The translations under genes and the position numbers were made by a program. A DNA stretch of 64,000 bases from JALZKA01 sp963725035 (GTDB lineage Bacteria; Actinomycetota; Thermoleophilia; Solirubrobacterales; 70-9), in contig CAVRWX010000003.1 of NCBI GenBank assembly GCA_963725035.1, positions 1 to 64,000 on the forward strand, read 5' to 3'. This document shows positions 1 to 9,450 of this stretch, piece after piece. The notes under the pieces were generated by a model that saw nothing but the letters and a program-made list of their open reading frames with translations, searched no databases and was not told the origin of the DNA. How positions within the stretch are numbered: the stretch's first letter is position 1; the number at the start of each line of letters is the position of its first letter.

Positions 1-471
1 GCCGAGGTCGAGGGGTCAGACCCCGAGTACGCGGGCATCGTCAGCCGCGGCTGCGCCTTCGCCCTGGACGTCGCGATCGTGCAGGTGAGCCTCTTCTTGA
101 TCGGGGCGGTTCTCGCCCTGATCGCAGAGGCGTTCGGCGAGGTGTCTATCAACGTCAGCGCCACCGAGGTGGTGCTGGGTGCGGTCGCCTGGATCGCCGT
201 CTTTGACATTTACCTGATCAGCTTCTGGTGGCTCGCCGGCCAGACCCCGGGGATGCGCATGCTCGGGATCGACGTGAGGACGACCGAGGGCGAGCGGGTT
301 ACGCCGAAGCGCGGCGTTGTGCGCCTCGTCGGCATGTTCCTCGCCGCGATCCCCCTGTTCGCCGGCTACGTGCCGATCATGCTGAACGATGAACGCCAGG
401 GGTTCCACGACAAGCTCGCGAAAACCGTGGTGCGCTACCGCAAGCCTGAGCGCCGCCCCAGGCGGGCCTAG
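1..471 (+). CDS. RDD-family membrane protein (5' end outside window)
   Basis: The frame is open at the left edge, so the true start lies upstream; 156 residues are visible. RDD-family small integral membrane protein. The family-defining Arg and Asp are visible near residues 16 and 23 (SRGCAFALD), followed by a hydrophobic segment (about 24-45), a second one (about 55-80, ending in a Trp-rich stretch) and a third (about 105-122). The motif QTPGMRMLGIDVR after the second segment is typical of the family. The C-terminus is Arg-rich. The family's biochemical role is not settled, and nothing here narrows it. The stop codon shares the palindrome CTAG with the stop of the convergent CYTH gene. A GGGGTCAGACCCC palindrome lies inside the coding sequence. 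Confidence 0.75.
   Translation, partial: AEVEGSDPEYAGIVSRGCAFALDVAIVQVSLFLIGAVLALIAEAFGEVSINVSATEVVLGAVAWIAVFDIYLISFWWLAGQTPGMRMLGIDVRTTEGERVTPKRGVVRLVGMFLAAIPLFAGYVPIMLNDERQGFHDKLAKTVVRYRKPERRPRRA
12..24. repeat. 13-bp palindrome GGGGTCAGACCCC inside coding sequence
   Basis: Near-perfect palindrome, read in frame as part of the RDD protein (Glu-Gly-Ser-Asp-Pro). A related degenerate half (GGGCCAGACCCC) ends the repeat block at 56252-56274, linking it to the dispersed palindrome family of this window. Confidence 0.5.
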
Positions 472-1265
472 GCCTTCGGGGTCTTCGGGGCCTTCAGGGC
501 CTTCGCGAAGTACTCGAGCGCGGTCCGCGTCTTCGTCTGCTGCGGGTCTCCCACGTCGATGCCGGCGTCGCTCAGAAAGACCCGCGCTCCGGCAGCAACG
601 TCGAAGATCTCCGCGGGTGGGCACTTGGTCGAGAGCTCGAGGATTCTCGTCCCGTCGGGGTAGTTCCACAGCTCGACGGCGAGCTTTCTGCGCGCGCCCT
701 TCGGCCGGGTCTTGAGCTTGAAGACGTTGACCGGCCCCAGGACGAGCAGGTCGTCGAGCTCGATTCCCTCCGGAGCGTTCTGGGCGAAGAACTCCCGTTG
801 AGGCTTCGAGAACAGCTTGCGCAGCGGCAGCTCACCCGCGACGGCGCTTTTAACCCGCGGCTTCGCGAGCGTGCCCTTGTACGAGGCCGAGCACACATAC
901 CCGCCGGGCATCGCGTCGACCTCGACGACGAAGTCCGTTGACTTTCGCTGCTCAGCCTCAAGCGAGGAGGGCTCAACCGGCCGGAGCTTTACGACGGAGT
1001 CGTCGGGCCGGCCCTGGCTGCGGCGTGCCCGGGCGACAACGCCAGCCTTGTCCAGCGCGAGGTCCTTGGTGTCGAAGAAGAAGATCTGGCGGATGTAGGC
1101 GTCAAGGGGGTCGATGCCGAGGGCGGTGAGGGTCGAATTGCGGTGCTCTTCGGAGACCGTGAGCTTGAGCTCGACGGAGTCGGCGGCTCTGGTTAGCGCG
1201 AGGAGCTCGCGTAGCTGGTCGTCGTCTAGACGGGGTGATTCGGGTTGCTTCTTGGCTCTGGGCAT
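468..1265 (-). CDS. CYTH-like (triphosphate tunnel) domain protein
   Basis: 265 residues, intact frame, ATG start. CYTH-type beta-barrel features can be seen in order: VELKLTV (about 31-37), a VARARR segment, VVKLRPV, and later VELWNYPDG. CYTH proteins bind triphosphorylated substrates with divalent metal (thiamine triphosphatases, class IV adenylate cyclases, polyphosphatases). The canonical N-terminal ExExK is incomplete: the position of the first Glu is Ser30, leaving E32 and K34, so the activity cannot be predicted. The C-terminus is rich in Lys and Ala. It is transcribed away from the peptidase gene at 1364 and ends overlapping the RDD gene tail-to-tail by 4 nt. Family assignment is probable, function unknown. 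Confidence 0.6.
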   Translation of the reverse strand: MPRAKKQPESPRLDDDQLRELLALTRAADSVELKLTVSEEHRNSTLTALGIDPLDAYIRQIFFFDTKDLALDKAGVVARARRSQGRPDDSVVKLRPVEPSSLEAEQRKSTDFVVEVDAMPGGYVCSASYKGTLAKPRVKSAVAGELPLRKLFSKPQREFFAQNAPEGIELDDLLVLGPVNVFKLKTRPKGARRKLAVELWNYPDGTRILELSTKCPPAEIFDVAAGARVFLSDAGIDVGDPQQTKTRTALEYFAKALKAPKTPKA

Positions 1266-1363
1266 GAGGCGAACGTTATGTCAAGAACTTTGATACTTTC
1301 GCCGTAGGGGGCCATCCAGGTTTCTTGCCAGGAGGCGTGCGGGTCATACGTTCAGAAGGGCAC

Positions 1364-4300
1364 ATGCAGCTTGACGCTCGAGTCCGGCGGTGTCACCTCA
1401 GCCTCGCGATCGTCCTCGCCTTCGCGGGGATCGCGCTTTCAGCAGCTCCCGCATCCGCCGAGAGCCTCAACGCATACCGCGTCGAAGCTTCGGCCAAGAA
1501 CCTGAAGGCGCTCGCCGCCGCGGGCTTCGACGTGACCGAGGGACGAGACCTCGACCGAGGCACGATCGACGTGGTGGGCTATCGGTCCGACTTCTCTAAA
1601 GCTCGACGCGCAGCGGCTCACCAACCACCGCGCCGGCGCTGCGAGGCGGGGTGCCGGCATCGACCCGACCGCTGGCGCGACGGATGCCGAGTGGAACGTC
1701 TGGACGAAGTACGACGCCGTCCCGGACGACGACAAGGAGCAGTACACGGAGCAGTACGAGCGCCTCCTTGCCGACCATCCCGAGATCGTCGCCGAGCGGG
1801 TGACCGGCACCACGTACGGCGGGCGCGACATCATCGCCCTCCAGGTGACGAAGGACGCAACGGGCTCGGACATTCCCGGCCGGCCCGCAGTCCTCTACAA
1901 CGCGATGCAGCACGCGCGCGAGTGGCTGGCGGGAGAAACCTGCCGGCGGACCCTCGACTACTTCGTCGGTCACTACGGCAAGGGCACGAGCGCGGGCAAG
2001 GAGGCGACGAAGCTCGTCGACAACACCGAGCTGTGGTTCGTCTGCGTCAACAACCCCGACGGCTACGAGTACACGTTCACACCCGGCAACCGCCTGTGGC
2101 GAAAGAACCTCGCCGACAACGACGGCAACGGCGTGATCGACCATCAACGACGGCGTCGACCCCAACCGCAACTTCTCGTCGAACTGGGGACGCGACAACG
2201 ACGGCAGCTCGCCCGACCCGGGCTCGGAGACCTATCGCGGCCCGGGTCCCGCCTCGGAGCCCGAGACGCAGGCCATGGAGGCGCTCTTCGCAGAGATCAA
2301 CCCGGTCTTCCAGAAGAACGACCACACGGCGGCGTCGCTCCTCCTCTACCCGCAGGGCGTCCAGCAGGACACGCCGAGCGCCGACCACGAGATCTTCACG
2401 GCGCTGGCCGGCGACCCGTTCAAACCAGGCATCCCAGGCTTCATCCCGGAGCTCTCGGCCGCGCTCTACATCACCAACGGCGACTTCACGGACTGGGCCT
2501 ACAACACGCAGGACACGCTCTCCTTCACTCCGGAGGGCACCCCCGCCGAGGACCCGAGCGTTACGCGGATTCGAATACCCGGACTCGCCGCTACAGATCC
2601 AGCAGGAGTTCGAGCGCCACCTCCCGTTCGCCCTCGACCTGGCGCATTCCGCTGACGACCCGGCGAACCCCCACTCCCATCTCGACAACAAGGCGGCGGA
2701 CTTCACGGTCGACAAGTTCAAGGAGTCCTACGGAAGCCCGCAGCCCGTGGGCGCCGTGGTGAAGCGAGAGCTCGGCGAGGTGAAGATGCGCTACAGCATC
2801 AACGGGAAGAAGACCAAGAAGGTCTCCACCGAGGACTACGAGGGGGGCGAGCGCTACTACCAGGAACCCGGCGTCTTCTACCACCGCGTTCGCGGCGTCG
2901 TGAAGGGAACGAAACCGGGCGACGAGGTCGAGGTCTGGTTCACGGCGGGCGGCGAGAAGTCCAAGTCCTTCACGTACGAGGCCGAGGTCGAATCGGGCAG
3001 CCCGGTGCTGATCCTCTCGAACGAGGACTACTCGGGCGTGCAGCCGAATCCCGCGCCCTTGAGCAGGGCCGAAGTACCTCGGCTACTACGAGGACGCGCT
3101 TGACGCAGCCGGGGTCGACTACGACGTCTACGACGTGGACGCGCACGGCCGCCGGCCTCCCGATCCGCTCGGGGTCCTGGGGCACTACTCGCATGTCGTC
3201 TGGTACACGGGCGACGACTACGTGCCGCGTGAGCCCGATGCCCCCGGCGGCTCAGGGATCACCAAGCGTGCCGTGGACACGCAGAACGCGGTGCGCGACT
3301 TCATCAACGACGGCGGCAAGCTCTTCTACACCGGCACGAACGCCGGCCGGGTGTTCGCCGAGGGCTACGCCTACAACCCGTTCCAGAACGAGGAGGACAC
3401 CTACTGCCAGGACGGCAACCCGAGCTGCATCATCGTCCAGGACGACTTCCTCCAGTACTGGCTCGGCGCCTACCGCTACGTCGGCGGCGCGGGCCTCGAC
3501 CCCGCCGACGACTCGATCTTCCCGGTGGAGGGCACCACGGGCCCGTTCGACCCGCTCTCGCTCACGTTCAACGGAGCGGATTCGGCGCAGAACGGCGACT
3601 TCGCCTCGACCCTCCTCGTCACCTCGTCCGTGCTCGACCCCGTCGAGTTCCCGCTGTTCGCCGACTCGGCCGCCGCGGCGCAGTGGATCCGCCCGTTCGC
3701 GTCGCCGTTCGACCCGTTTGACGGCGATTGGTTCATGTCGGCGGGCGCCCACGACGCTGCCTACAAGCGCCTGCAGAAGCCGTTCTCGGTGCCGGCCGGC
3801 GGAGGCACGTTCAAGCTCGCGACGTCGTTCGACCTCGAGGCCGACTACGACTACATCTTCGTCGAGATCCACACCGTCGGACAGGACGACTGGACGACGC
3901 TCGCCGACGAGAACGACCACACCTCCGACGACGTCGGCCTCTCCTGTCCCTCCACGGGCGACGGCTCCGACTGGCAGTCGAACCATCCGTTCCTGGCGCA
4001 CTACCAGACGAAGATCGACGGCGGCGACGACTGCGACCCGACGGGCTCCAGCGGCTCCTGGAACGCCGCGACCGGCAACTCCGGCGGCTGGCAGGAGTGG
4101 TCCATGCCCATCCCGGCCGCCTATCACGGCGAGAACGTCGAGATCTCGGTCGCGGTCGTGAGCGACCCTGCCGTCCAGGGCCTCGGCGCGTGGGTCGACC
4201 AGATGCGGCTCGAGGACTCGGGCGGTAACCCGATCAACTCGGCCGACCCGTCGTTCGAGAGCGGAGAGGACGGCTGGACCACCCCCGGCCCGCCGCCACC

Positions 4301-4487
4301 CGCGGGCGCCGGCGGCCAGTCGCAGGAGACGGGCTGGGAGCGGGCGCAGAGCGCGCCGTTCGTCGAGACGCCGATCACGACCACCGACGACACGGTCTAC
4401 ACGGGCTTCGGCTTCGAGGCCGTCACCGGCGCCGCGAACCGCGCCGCGCTGATGGCGGCCGCCCTGGCGCACCTCGGCCTGCCCTAG
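1364..4487 (+). CDS. Secreted M14 zinc carboxypeptidase, broken by four +1 frameshifts
   Basis: About 1041 codons when the breaks are bridged. The ATG at 1364 is preceded by GAAGGG and gives a signal peptide with a hydrophobic core and AxA-type site (APASA, about residue 32). M14 catalytic elements appear in the right order but in successive frames: zinc ligands in QHAREW, the substrate-binding NRNF, a third ligand His in DHTAASLLLYPQG, and the catalytic Glu region GFEYPDSP. The C-terminal part (from about 3070) resembles the extended region of large secreted peptidases. Breaks lie near 1597, 2141, 2568 and 3065, each an extra base, so the total length is 3n+1. The motifs continue across every break, so sequencing error is more likely than decay, but a pseudogene cannot be excluded. 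Predicted extracellular peptide hydrolysis. Confidence 0.8.
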
Positions 4488-4529
4488 ACGGGACGGAGCA
4501 ACGCCAGCGCGTCGTCCAGACGGCCGGGT

Positions 4530-5459
4530 TCAAATGTTCTGGAAGCCGTCTCGGACGCTGGGGTAGCGCGGGCTCCAGCCGAGCTCCCGCTTTGCCTTGG
4601 CGTTCGAGGCGCCTCGCATCTCCGTCGCCATCAGGGTGACCACGGGTCCCGCGGCCAGGCGCGCCACCAGGCGGGGAATCCGGCGCGGCGGCTTCGCGCC
4701 GAGTGCCTCCGCATACAGCGGCAGCCAGTCCCGGAGCGCCAGCGGCTCGTCGTCGACGATGTTGTAGATCCCCGGCTGCCCCTTCTCGATCGCCGCGACG
4801 GTGGCGCCCGCCGCGTCCTGGGTGTGGACGAAGGAGGTGATCCCCTTCCCGGACCCGATCAGCGGGTACCGGCGCTTTCGCACCTCGCCGGCGATGAATC
4901 CGTCCGGCGCGAAATAGGTGCCCGGGCCGTAGAACCAGCCGTATCGAAGGACGATCCCGTCAATCCCTTGCGTCTGCGTCACCTGCCGCTCGAGCTCCGC
5001 GACGGCGCCGACGGTCGTGCCGAACGGCTCGGGCGCCCCGGTCGCGAGCGAGGCGTCCTCGTCCTTGATGGCGTCTCCCTCGGGCGCGTACGCGAAGGCG
5101 ATGCTCTGCGCGACGATCCGCTTCACGCCCGCATCCACGGCCGCTGCCACCAGGTTGGCGGTGCCCTCGCGGCGCAACCGGTCCGTCGCCTCGTAGATGT
5201 CGCTCTTCCTTGGGTTCGGCACCTTCGGAAGCGCCGTGAGCTGATGGACGATCACGTCGGGTTTCGCCCAGGCGACCGTGGCCGCCGTCGCGACCGGGTC
5301 GAGAGCATCCAACACGGCAGGCGTCGCCCCAAGCTCCACCAGCTCGCTCGCTCGCTCGACGCTCCGCGAGGTGCCCGTCACCTCGTGACCGGCCTCGACG
5401 AGCGCCGGAATCAGCTCGCGCCCGATCGCGCCCGTCGCTCCCGCGATAAGAACCTTCAT
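4530..5459 (-). CDS. NAD(P)-dependent epimerase/reductase, extended SDR
   Basis: 309 residues from the ATG at 5459; a TTG codon directly before it is a less likely start. The N-terminus has the Rossmann dinucleotide motif GATGAIG (about 7-13), and the protein continues as an atypical extended short-chain dehydrogenase of the nucleoside-diphosphate-sugar epimerase type, with FAYAPEG, YGWFYGPGTYF and the late motif FVHTQDAAGA. The catalytic YxxxK is not obvious in its usual place, as in several atypical SDRs. Substrate unknown. It is divergent from the cupin gene at 5480, with only 20 nt between the starts, so the two probably share a compact promoter region. Confidence 0.75.
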   Translation of the reverse strand: MKVLIAGATGAIGRELIPALVEAGHEVTGTSRSVERASELVELGATPAVLDALDPVATAATVAWAKPDVIVHQLTALPKVPNPRKSDIYEATDRLRREGTANLVAAAVDAGVKRIVAQSIAFAYAPEGDAIKDEDASLATGAPEPFGTTVGAVAELERQVTQTQGIDGIVLRYGWFYGPGTYFAPDGFIAGEVRKRRYPLIGSGKGITSFVHTQDAAGATVAAIEKGQPGIYNIVDDEPLALRDWLPLYAEALGAKPPRRIPRLVARLAAGPVVTLMATEMRGASNAKAKRELGWSPRYPSVRDGFQNI

Positions 5460-5479
5460 CAAACGGGCAAGCTACAACC

Positions 5480-6126
5480 ATGGGCGGCAAGCTGAACCTG
5501 GGTGACCTCGAGCGGATCCCGCTGGAAGACGGGATGTCCTGGCTCCCGATCCGCCGGACGCTCGGCGTCACCGGGATTCTCCGTCAACGGCTACGTGGCG
5601 GAGAAGGCAGGCGACACCGTGATCGAGACGCACGACGAGACCGGCTCGGGTGCCGGCGGGCACGAGGAGCTCTACCTGGTCACCCAGGGCAGAGGCCTCG
5701 TTCACCGTGGGCGATGACGAGATGGAGCTCGGGCTCGGCGAGATGGTCTTCGTCGACCCAAAGACGACGCGCGGCGCAAAGGCGCTCGAGGCGGGCACGA
5801 CGGTGCTGGTGTTCGCCGGCCGCCCCGGCGACGCGCTGCCCGTCTCACCCTTCGAGCACTGGTACTCGGCGATCCCGGCCTGGGAGGCCGGCGACTACGA
5901 GGCCGCCTACGCCACGATCGAGAAGGCGTTCGACGACTATCCCGGCCACCCACGCGTCCACTTCGAGCTCGCCTGCCTGCGAGCGCTTCAAGGACGGCGA
6001 GAGGATGCCCTCGACCACCTGCGCCCGGCGATTGCCGGCGAGCCGCGCTGCGCGAAGTGGGCGCGCGAGGACTCCGATTTCGACGGACTGCGCGAGGACC
6101 CGGATTTCGTCAAGCTGGTCTCGTAA
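5480..6126 (+). CDS. Cupin-domain protein with C-terminal TPR-like region, two frameshifts
   Basis: About 215 codons after bridging two +1 breaks (about 5575 and 5688). The N-terminal half is a single-domain cupin: HEELYLVTQG carries the metal-binding His/Glu pair and is followed by FTVGDDEMEL and a FVDP strand. The C-terminal half (from about residue 130: WEAGDYEAAYATIEKAF, then HPRVHFELACLRALQG) reads as one or two TPR-like helical repeats. This cupin-TPR layout is common in Actinomycetota, with no assigned reaction. The first break sits at a GG/GGG run before ATTC, the second in AGAGGCC, both consistent with an inserted base. It heads a same-strand run with the VOC and SnoaL genes. Confidence 0.7.
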
Positions 6127-6144
6127 CCGAGCAAAAGGAGAGTC

Positions 6145-6517
6145 ATGGGCAACCCGGTCGTGCACTTCGAGGTGCTGGGCAAGGACGGCGAGAAGCTGAA
6201 GAGCTATTACTCGGAGATGTTCGGGTGGGAGATCCGCTCGGACAACCCGATGAACTACGGGATCATCCTGCGCGAGGAGAACCTGAGCCCCGAGGGCATC
6301 GGGATCGGCGGCGGGATCATGGGCATGGAGGGAAGCCGAGGGGTACTCGACCTTCTACGTCGCTGTCGACGATTGCGAGGCGGCTCTGGCCAAGGCCGAG
6401 GAGCTCGGCGGCAAGCGCGTGCGTGGCCCCGACGAGGTGCCGGGGCAAGGCATCAAGATCGGAATGATCGAGGATCCGGAGGGCCACCTGGTCGGGATCC
6501 TTGAAAACCTGGGCTGA
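6145..6517 (+). CDS. VOC-superfamily (glyoxalase/dioxygenase-like) protein, one frameshift
   Basis: About 124 codons. Starts MGNPVVHFEVLGKDGEKLKS and ends IEDPEGHLVGILENLG, a typical single-domain glyoxalase/bleomycin-resistance fold: the first strand with its His and the last strand with the Glu-type metal ligand (DPEGHLVGIL) are both present. A +1 break near 6335 separates GIGGGIMGMEG from EGYSTFYVAVDDCEAALAKA in the next frame. Preceded by AGGAG at about 6137-6141, giving a good ribosome site for the ATG at 6145. Function beyond metal-dependent small-molecule chemistry cannot be assigned. Confidence 0.7.
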
Positions 6518-6525
6518 TCCGGGTA

Positions 6526-6972
6526 GTGGCCATTGACCAGAAAATCCGCGAGCGCCGCGAGGCGATCGTCCGCGAGCACATGGAGTCGGAGAACCACCAC
6601 GACTTCGAGACGACGCTCGGGACGTTCGAGCACCCCCGCTACGAGATCGTGCCGACAGGCGACGTCTTCGACGGGGCCGAGGAGGTCCAGCGCTACTTCG
6701 ACGACTCGCGCACCGCGTTCCCCGACCAGCGGAACGAGCTGATCGCGCTCCACCACGCGGACGACGGGGTAATCGTCGAGTTCGACCTGAAGGGAACGCA
6801 CGAGGGCCCGCTCCGCGGCATCCCTCCCACCGGCAAGGAGTTCACCTGCCGGACCGCCGCGTTCTTCCTCTTCGACGAGGATCGCCTGGTCTGCGAGCGC
6901 GTCTACTTCGACGCGGCGACGATCATGAGCCAGCTCGGCCTGATCCAGCCCGCGCCGTCGCTACAGGACTAG
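6526..6972 (+). CDS. SnoaL-like (NTF2-fold) ester cyclase-like protein
   Basis: 148 residues, GTG start 8 nt after the VOC gene. The NTF2-like fold of the SnoaL/ester cyclase group is suggested by MESENHHDFETTLGTF near the N-terminus, the GDVFDGAEEVQRYF segment, the central strand VIVEFDLKGTHEGPL, and the late GIPPTGKEF region, which is characteristic of SnoaL-like proteins. These are small alpha+beta barrels with varied substrates; no specific reaction can be named. Its TAG stop shares CTAG with the stop of the convergent lipoprotein gene. Confidence 0.7.
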   Translation: MAIDQKIRERREAIVREHMESENHHDFETTLGTFEHPRYEIVPTGDVFDGAEEVQRYFDDSRTAFPDQRNELIALHHADDGVIVEFDLKGTHEGPLRGIPPTGKEFTCRTAAFFLFDEDRLVCERVYFDAATIMSQLGLIQPAPSLQD

Positions 6973-7829
6973 CGGGCCTGGTCGTAGACGTCGAGGATCG
7001 TGTCGATCACGAGGTTGGGGTCCTCTTCTTCCACCGCGTGCCCCGTGTGGACGACCATCTGCTCGGCGCTCGGACTCAGCACGAGCCATCCGCGCTGGTC
7101 CGAAACGTTGGTCTTCATCCCGGCCTTCTCCTCGGGAAACTCGGCCGCGGCGATCTCGGAGCTCGAGTACTCGTTCGAGATGACGGTGATCGGGATGTCG
7201 CCGATTTCCGTGCGCGCAGCCCAAGCGTCTTTTTCCATCTGGAGATAGTCGCGGTTCTCGATGTTCTCAGGGCTCTCCGGATCGGTGAACTCCACGATCT
7301 CCTTGGGCGGGTTCTCGAACGGAGCCGGTACTTCGACGAAGACCATTCCGGCGACCTCATCCGGGTGCTCGACCGCGTATCCGCCTGTGATGTTGCCGCC
7401 GCCCGAGGTCCCGACGAGCACATACGGGGGCTGGATCTCCGCCGCCTCGAACAACGCCTCTAGATCCGCGACGTAGTCGTCCAGCTGAAGCGGTCCTTCC
7501 CGCGGGTCGCTCGCACCCAGGTTCACGCGGTCGTACACGCACGTTCGGGTCTCGGCTGCAAGCCGCTCCTCGGCGAAGGCGTACGAGGCGCTGGTGTCCT
7601 CGTCTCCGCCCTCCATGACGATGGTCGGCGAGCCCTCGCCCGTGCAGCGCACGAAGAGGCCGCGGTCGCCGTCAACGTCCACGACAGTGCCCTCCTCGAT
7701 CGTGTCTTCAGTGGAGGCCGGCCCCGAAGTCTCCTCGGGGCTGGTCGTGGGGGAATCGTCGCCTCCACACGCGACCAGCGCGCAGGCCGCTGATGCGAGA
7801 AGCAGCTGGACAGACCGTCGAGCAGTCAT
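6969..7829 (-). CDS. Alpha/beta-hydrolase lipoprotein
   Basis: 286 residues from the ATG at 7829, chosen because it gives a standard lipoprotein signal (basic MTARR, hydrophobic stretch, lipobox LVAC near residue 18) and is preceded by GAGGGG; upstream in-frame codons would bury the signal. After an acidic, Thr/Ser-rich linker, an alpha/beta-hydrolase fold follows: CVYDRVNLGASD (oxyanion-side region), the nucleophile elbow GTSGGG, then PITVISNEYSS and a late VHTGHAVEEEDP carrying a plausible catalytic His. Predicted membrane-anchored extracytoplasmic esterase or lipase; substrate unknown. Confidence 0.75.
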   Translation of the reverse strand: MTARRSVQLLLASAACALVACGGDDSPTTSPEETSGPASTEDTIEEGTVVDVDGDRGLFVRCTGEGSPTIVMEGGDEDTSASYAFAEERLAAETRTCVYDRVNLGASDPREGPLQLDDYVADLEALFEAAEIQPPYVLVGTSGGGNITGGYAVEHPDEVAGMVFVEVPAPFENPPKEIVEFTDPESPENIENRDYLQMEKDAWAARTEIGDIPITVISNEYSSSEIAAAEFPEEKAGMKTNVSDQRGWLVLSPSAEQMVVHTGHAVEEEDPNLVIDTILDVYDQAR

Positions 7830-7899
7830 TGGTTCCCCTCTTGAAGCTGTAGCCGGTTCGACTCCCCCACTGGCCGGCATGGGGATGTGCCGTTCGTCA

Positions 7900-8667
7900 C
7901 TATACGCGGAGCTTGTAACCCCGCCTGAACAGGCTGAGGTTGAGGGCGAAGAGGGCGGCCGTCGCAGCTGTGAGGAACAGCAGCGAGAGCGCGATGTTGG
8001 TCTCCTCGTATCCCAGGAATCCGTAGCGGATGAGGCTGATCATGTAGTAGATCGGGTTGAACTGCGTGAGCGTCTCGAACGGCTCCGGCAGGAGTGAGGC
8101 GGAGTAGAAAACCCCGCCGAGGAAGATCAGCGGCTGGAGCACGAAGGTCTGGGCGAACGAGACGTCGTCGAACTGCTCGGCCCGCACACCCACGAGCACT
8201 CCGAGCTGAGCGAAGAAGAACCCGGTCAGGAGCAGACCGGGGATCAGGATGAGCGGCTCGGAGACCGGCAGGTCCACCAGGAACGATGCCGCGATGAAGG
8301 TCAGGGTCCCGACCAGCATCCCGCGCAGGAAGCCGCCCGCGGTGAACGCGAACAGGAGCTCCGTCGGCGAGGCGGGCGACGAGAGCTGGTCGTCGATCGC
8401 CCGCTGGAACTTCTGCTGGAGGATCGACGACGAGTTGTTCGAGAAGGCGTTGATCGCCCAGGCCATCATGATCAGCCCGGGGATGACGAAGACGACGTAC
8501 TCGAAGCCGTGAAGCGTGTTGATGCGCGTACCGAGCGCGGCTCCGAACACCGAGATGTAGAGGAAGGTCTCGAGCAGCGGCGCGCCGACGGTCTGGCGCT
8601 TGATCTTCATGAACCGGCTGACCTCGCGCCGGATCAGGGTCGCGAGGCGGATCTGCGCTGCGCTCAA
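7900..8667 (-). CDS. ABC-2 type exporter permease
   Basis: 255 residues with about six membrane segments in the ABC-2 arrangement (DrrB/NodJ-like). The N-terminal cytoplasmic helix RLATLIRREVSRFMKIK is followed by a first segment, the amphipathic QQKFQRAIDDQLSSP loop, and later NPIYYMISLIRYG, which is typical of this permease family. Start is TTG at 8667, overlapping the stop of the upstream ATPase (TTGA), so translation is coupled and the pair forms one export system. The exported substrate (drug, polysaccharide or lipid) cannot be told from sequence. Confidence 0.85.
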   Translation of the reverse strand: MSAAQIRLATLIRREVSRFMKIKRQTVGAPLLETFLYISVFGAALGTRINTLHGFEYVVFVIPGLIMMAWAINAFSNNSSSILQQKFQRAIDDQLSSPASPTELLFAFTAGGFLRGMLVGTLTFIAASFLVDLPVSEPLILIPGLLLTGFFFAQLGVLVGVRAEQFDDVSFAQTFVLQPLIFLGGVFYSASLLPEPFETLTQFNPIYYMISLIRYGFLGYEETNIALSLLFLTAATAALFALNLSLFRRGYKLRV

Positions 8668-9428
8668 GAGACGATCTCCTCCACCCGCGCGCGCGAAAGT
8701 TCGCCACGCCCAACCAGCGCCAGGTAGGCATCTTCCAGGCCTGAGACGCCGTAGCGGGCCGAGAGCTCGCTGCTCGAGCCCTGGGCGACGATCTCACCCT
8801 TGTTGATGAAGGCGATGCGGTCGCAGAGCTGTTCGGCCTCCTCCAGGTAGTGAGTGGTGAGGAGGATGGTCGTCCCCTCCTCGTTCACTTGCTGGACGTA
8901 GTGCCAGAGCTCCAGCCGAAGCTCGACGTCCACACCGGCAGTCGGCTCGTCGAGGATCAGGAGGCGCGGGCGGTGCATGAGCGCCCTGGCGAGGATCAGG
9001 CGGCGCTTCATCCCGCCTGAGAGGGTCCGGGTGCGTTCGTCCTTCTTCTCGGTCAGCTTGAAGGTCTCCAAGAGCTCCTTCGAGCGCTCGCGGCGCTCGC
9101 GGCGGGGCATCCCGAAGTAGCCGCCGTGGAAGTCGAGGGTCTCCTCGACCGTCAGGAAGTAGTCGATGTTCAGCTCCTGCGGCGCGAGCCCGACCGCGGT
9201 GCGAGCCTCCTCATAGTCGTGGACCGCGTCGTGGCCGAAGATCATGATCTCGCCGGCCGTGGGCGTTGCGAGCCCTGTGGAGCAATGGATCAGCGTGGAC
9301 TTGCCGGCACCGTTCGGTCCCAGGAGGCCGAATAGCGCTCCCTCGGGAATCTCGAGGGAAACGTCGCGCAAGGCCTCTACGCCCGTCGGGTAGCGCTTGA
9401 AGAGTCCTTCGATGTCGAGGGCGTGCAC
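8664..9428 (-). CDS. ABC transporter ATP-binding protein
   Basis: 254 residues from GTG at 9428; upstream in-frame codons would add an unlikely Arg-rich tail. All ABC ATPase motifs are visible: Walker A GPNGAGKST (about 37-45), Q-loop APQE, signature LSGGM, Walker B LLILDEP, D-loop and H-loop TTHYLEE. The pattern belongs to the DrrA/ABC-2 group that energises small multidrug or polysaccharide exporters. Encoded directly before, and overlapping, its permease at 7900-8667. Confidence 0.9.
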   Translation of the reverse strand: MHALDIEGLFKRYPTGVEALRDVSLEIPEGALFGLLGPNGAGKSTLIHCSTGLATPTAGEIMIFGHDAVHDYEEARTAVGLAPQELNIDYFLTVEETLDFHGGYFGMPRRERRERSKELLETFKLTEKKDERTRTLSGGMKRRLILARALMHRPRLLILDEPTAGVDVELRLELWHYVQQVNEEGTTILLTTHYLEEAEQLCDRIAFINKGEIVAQGSSSELSARYGVSGLEDAYLALVGRGELSRARVEEIVS

Positions 9429-9450
9429 CCACCCGAGGGTACGGCGGGCC

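Noticed and set aside
7851..7872. tRNA T-arm-like CCGGTTCGACTCCC
   Set aside because: No pairing 5-bp T stem, D arm, anticodon arm or acceptor stem could be made around it. The same applies to GGTTCAAA at 14507 and GGGTTCAAAT at 4524.
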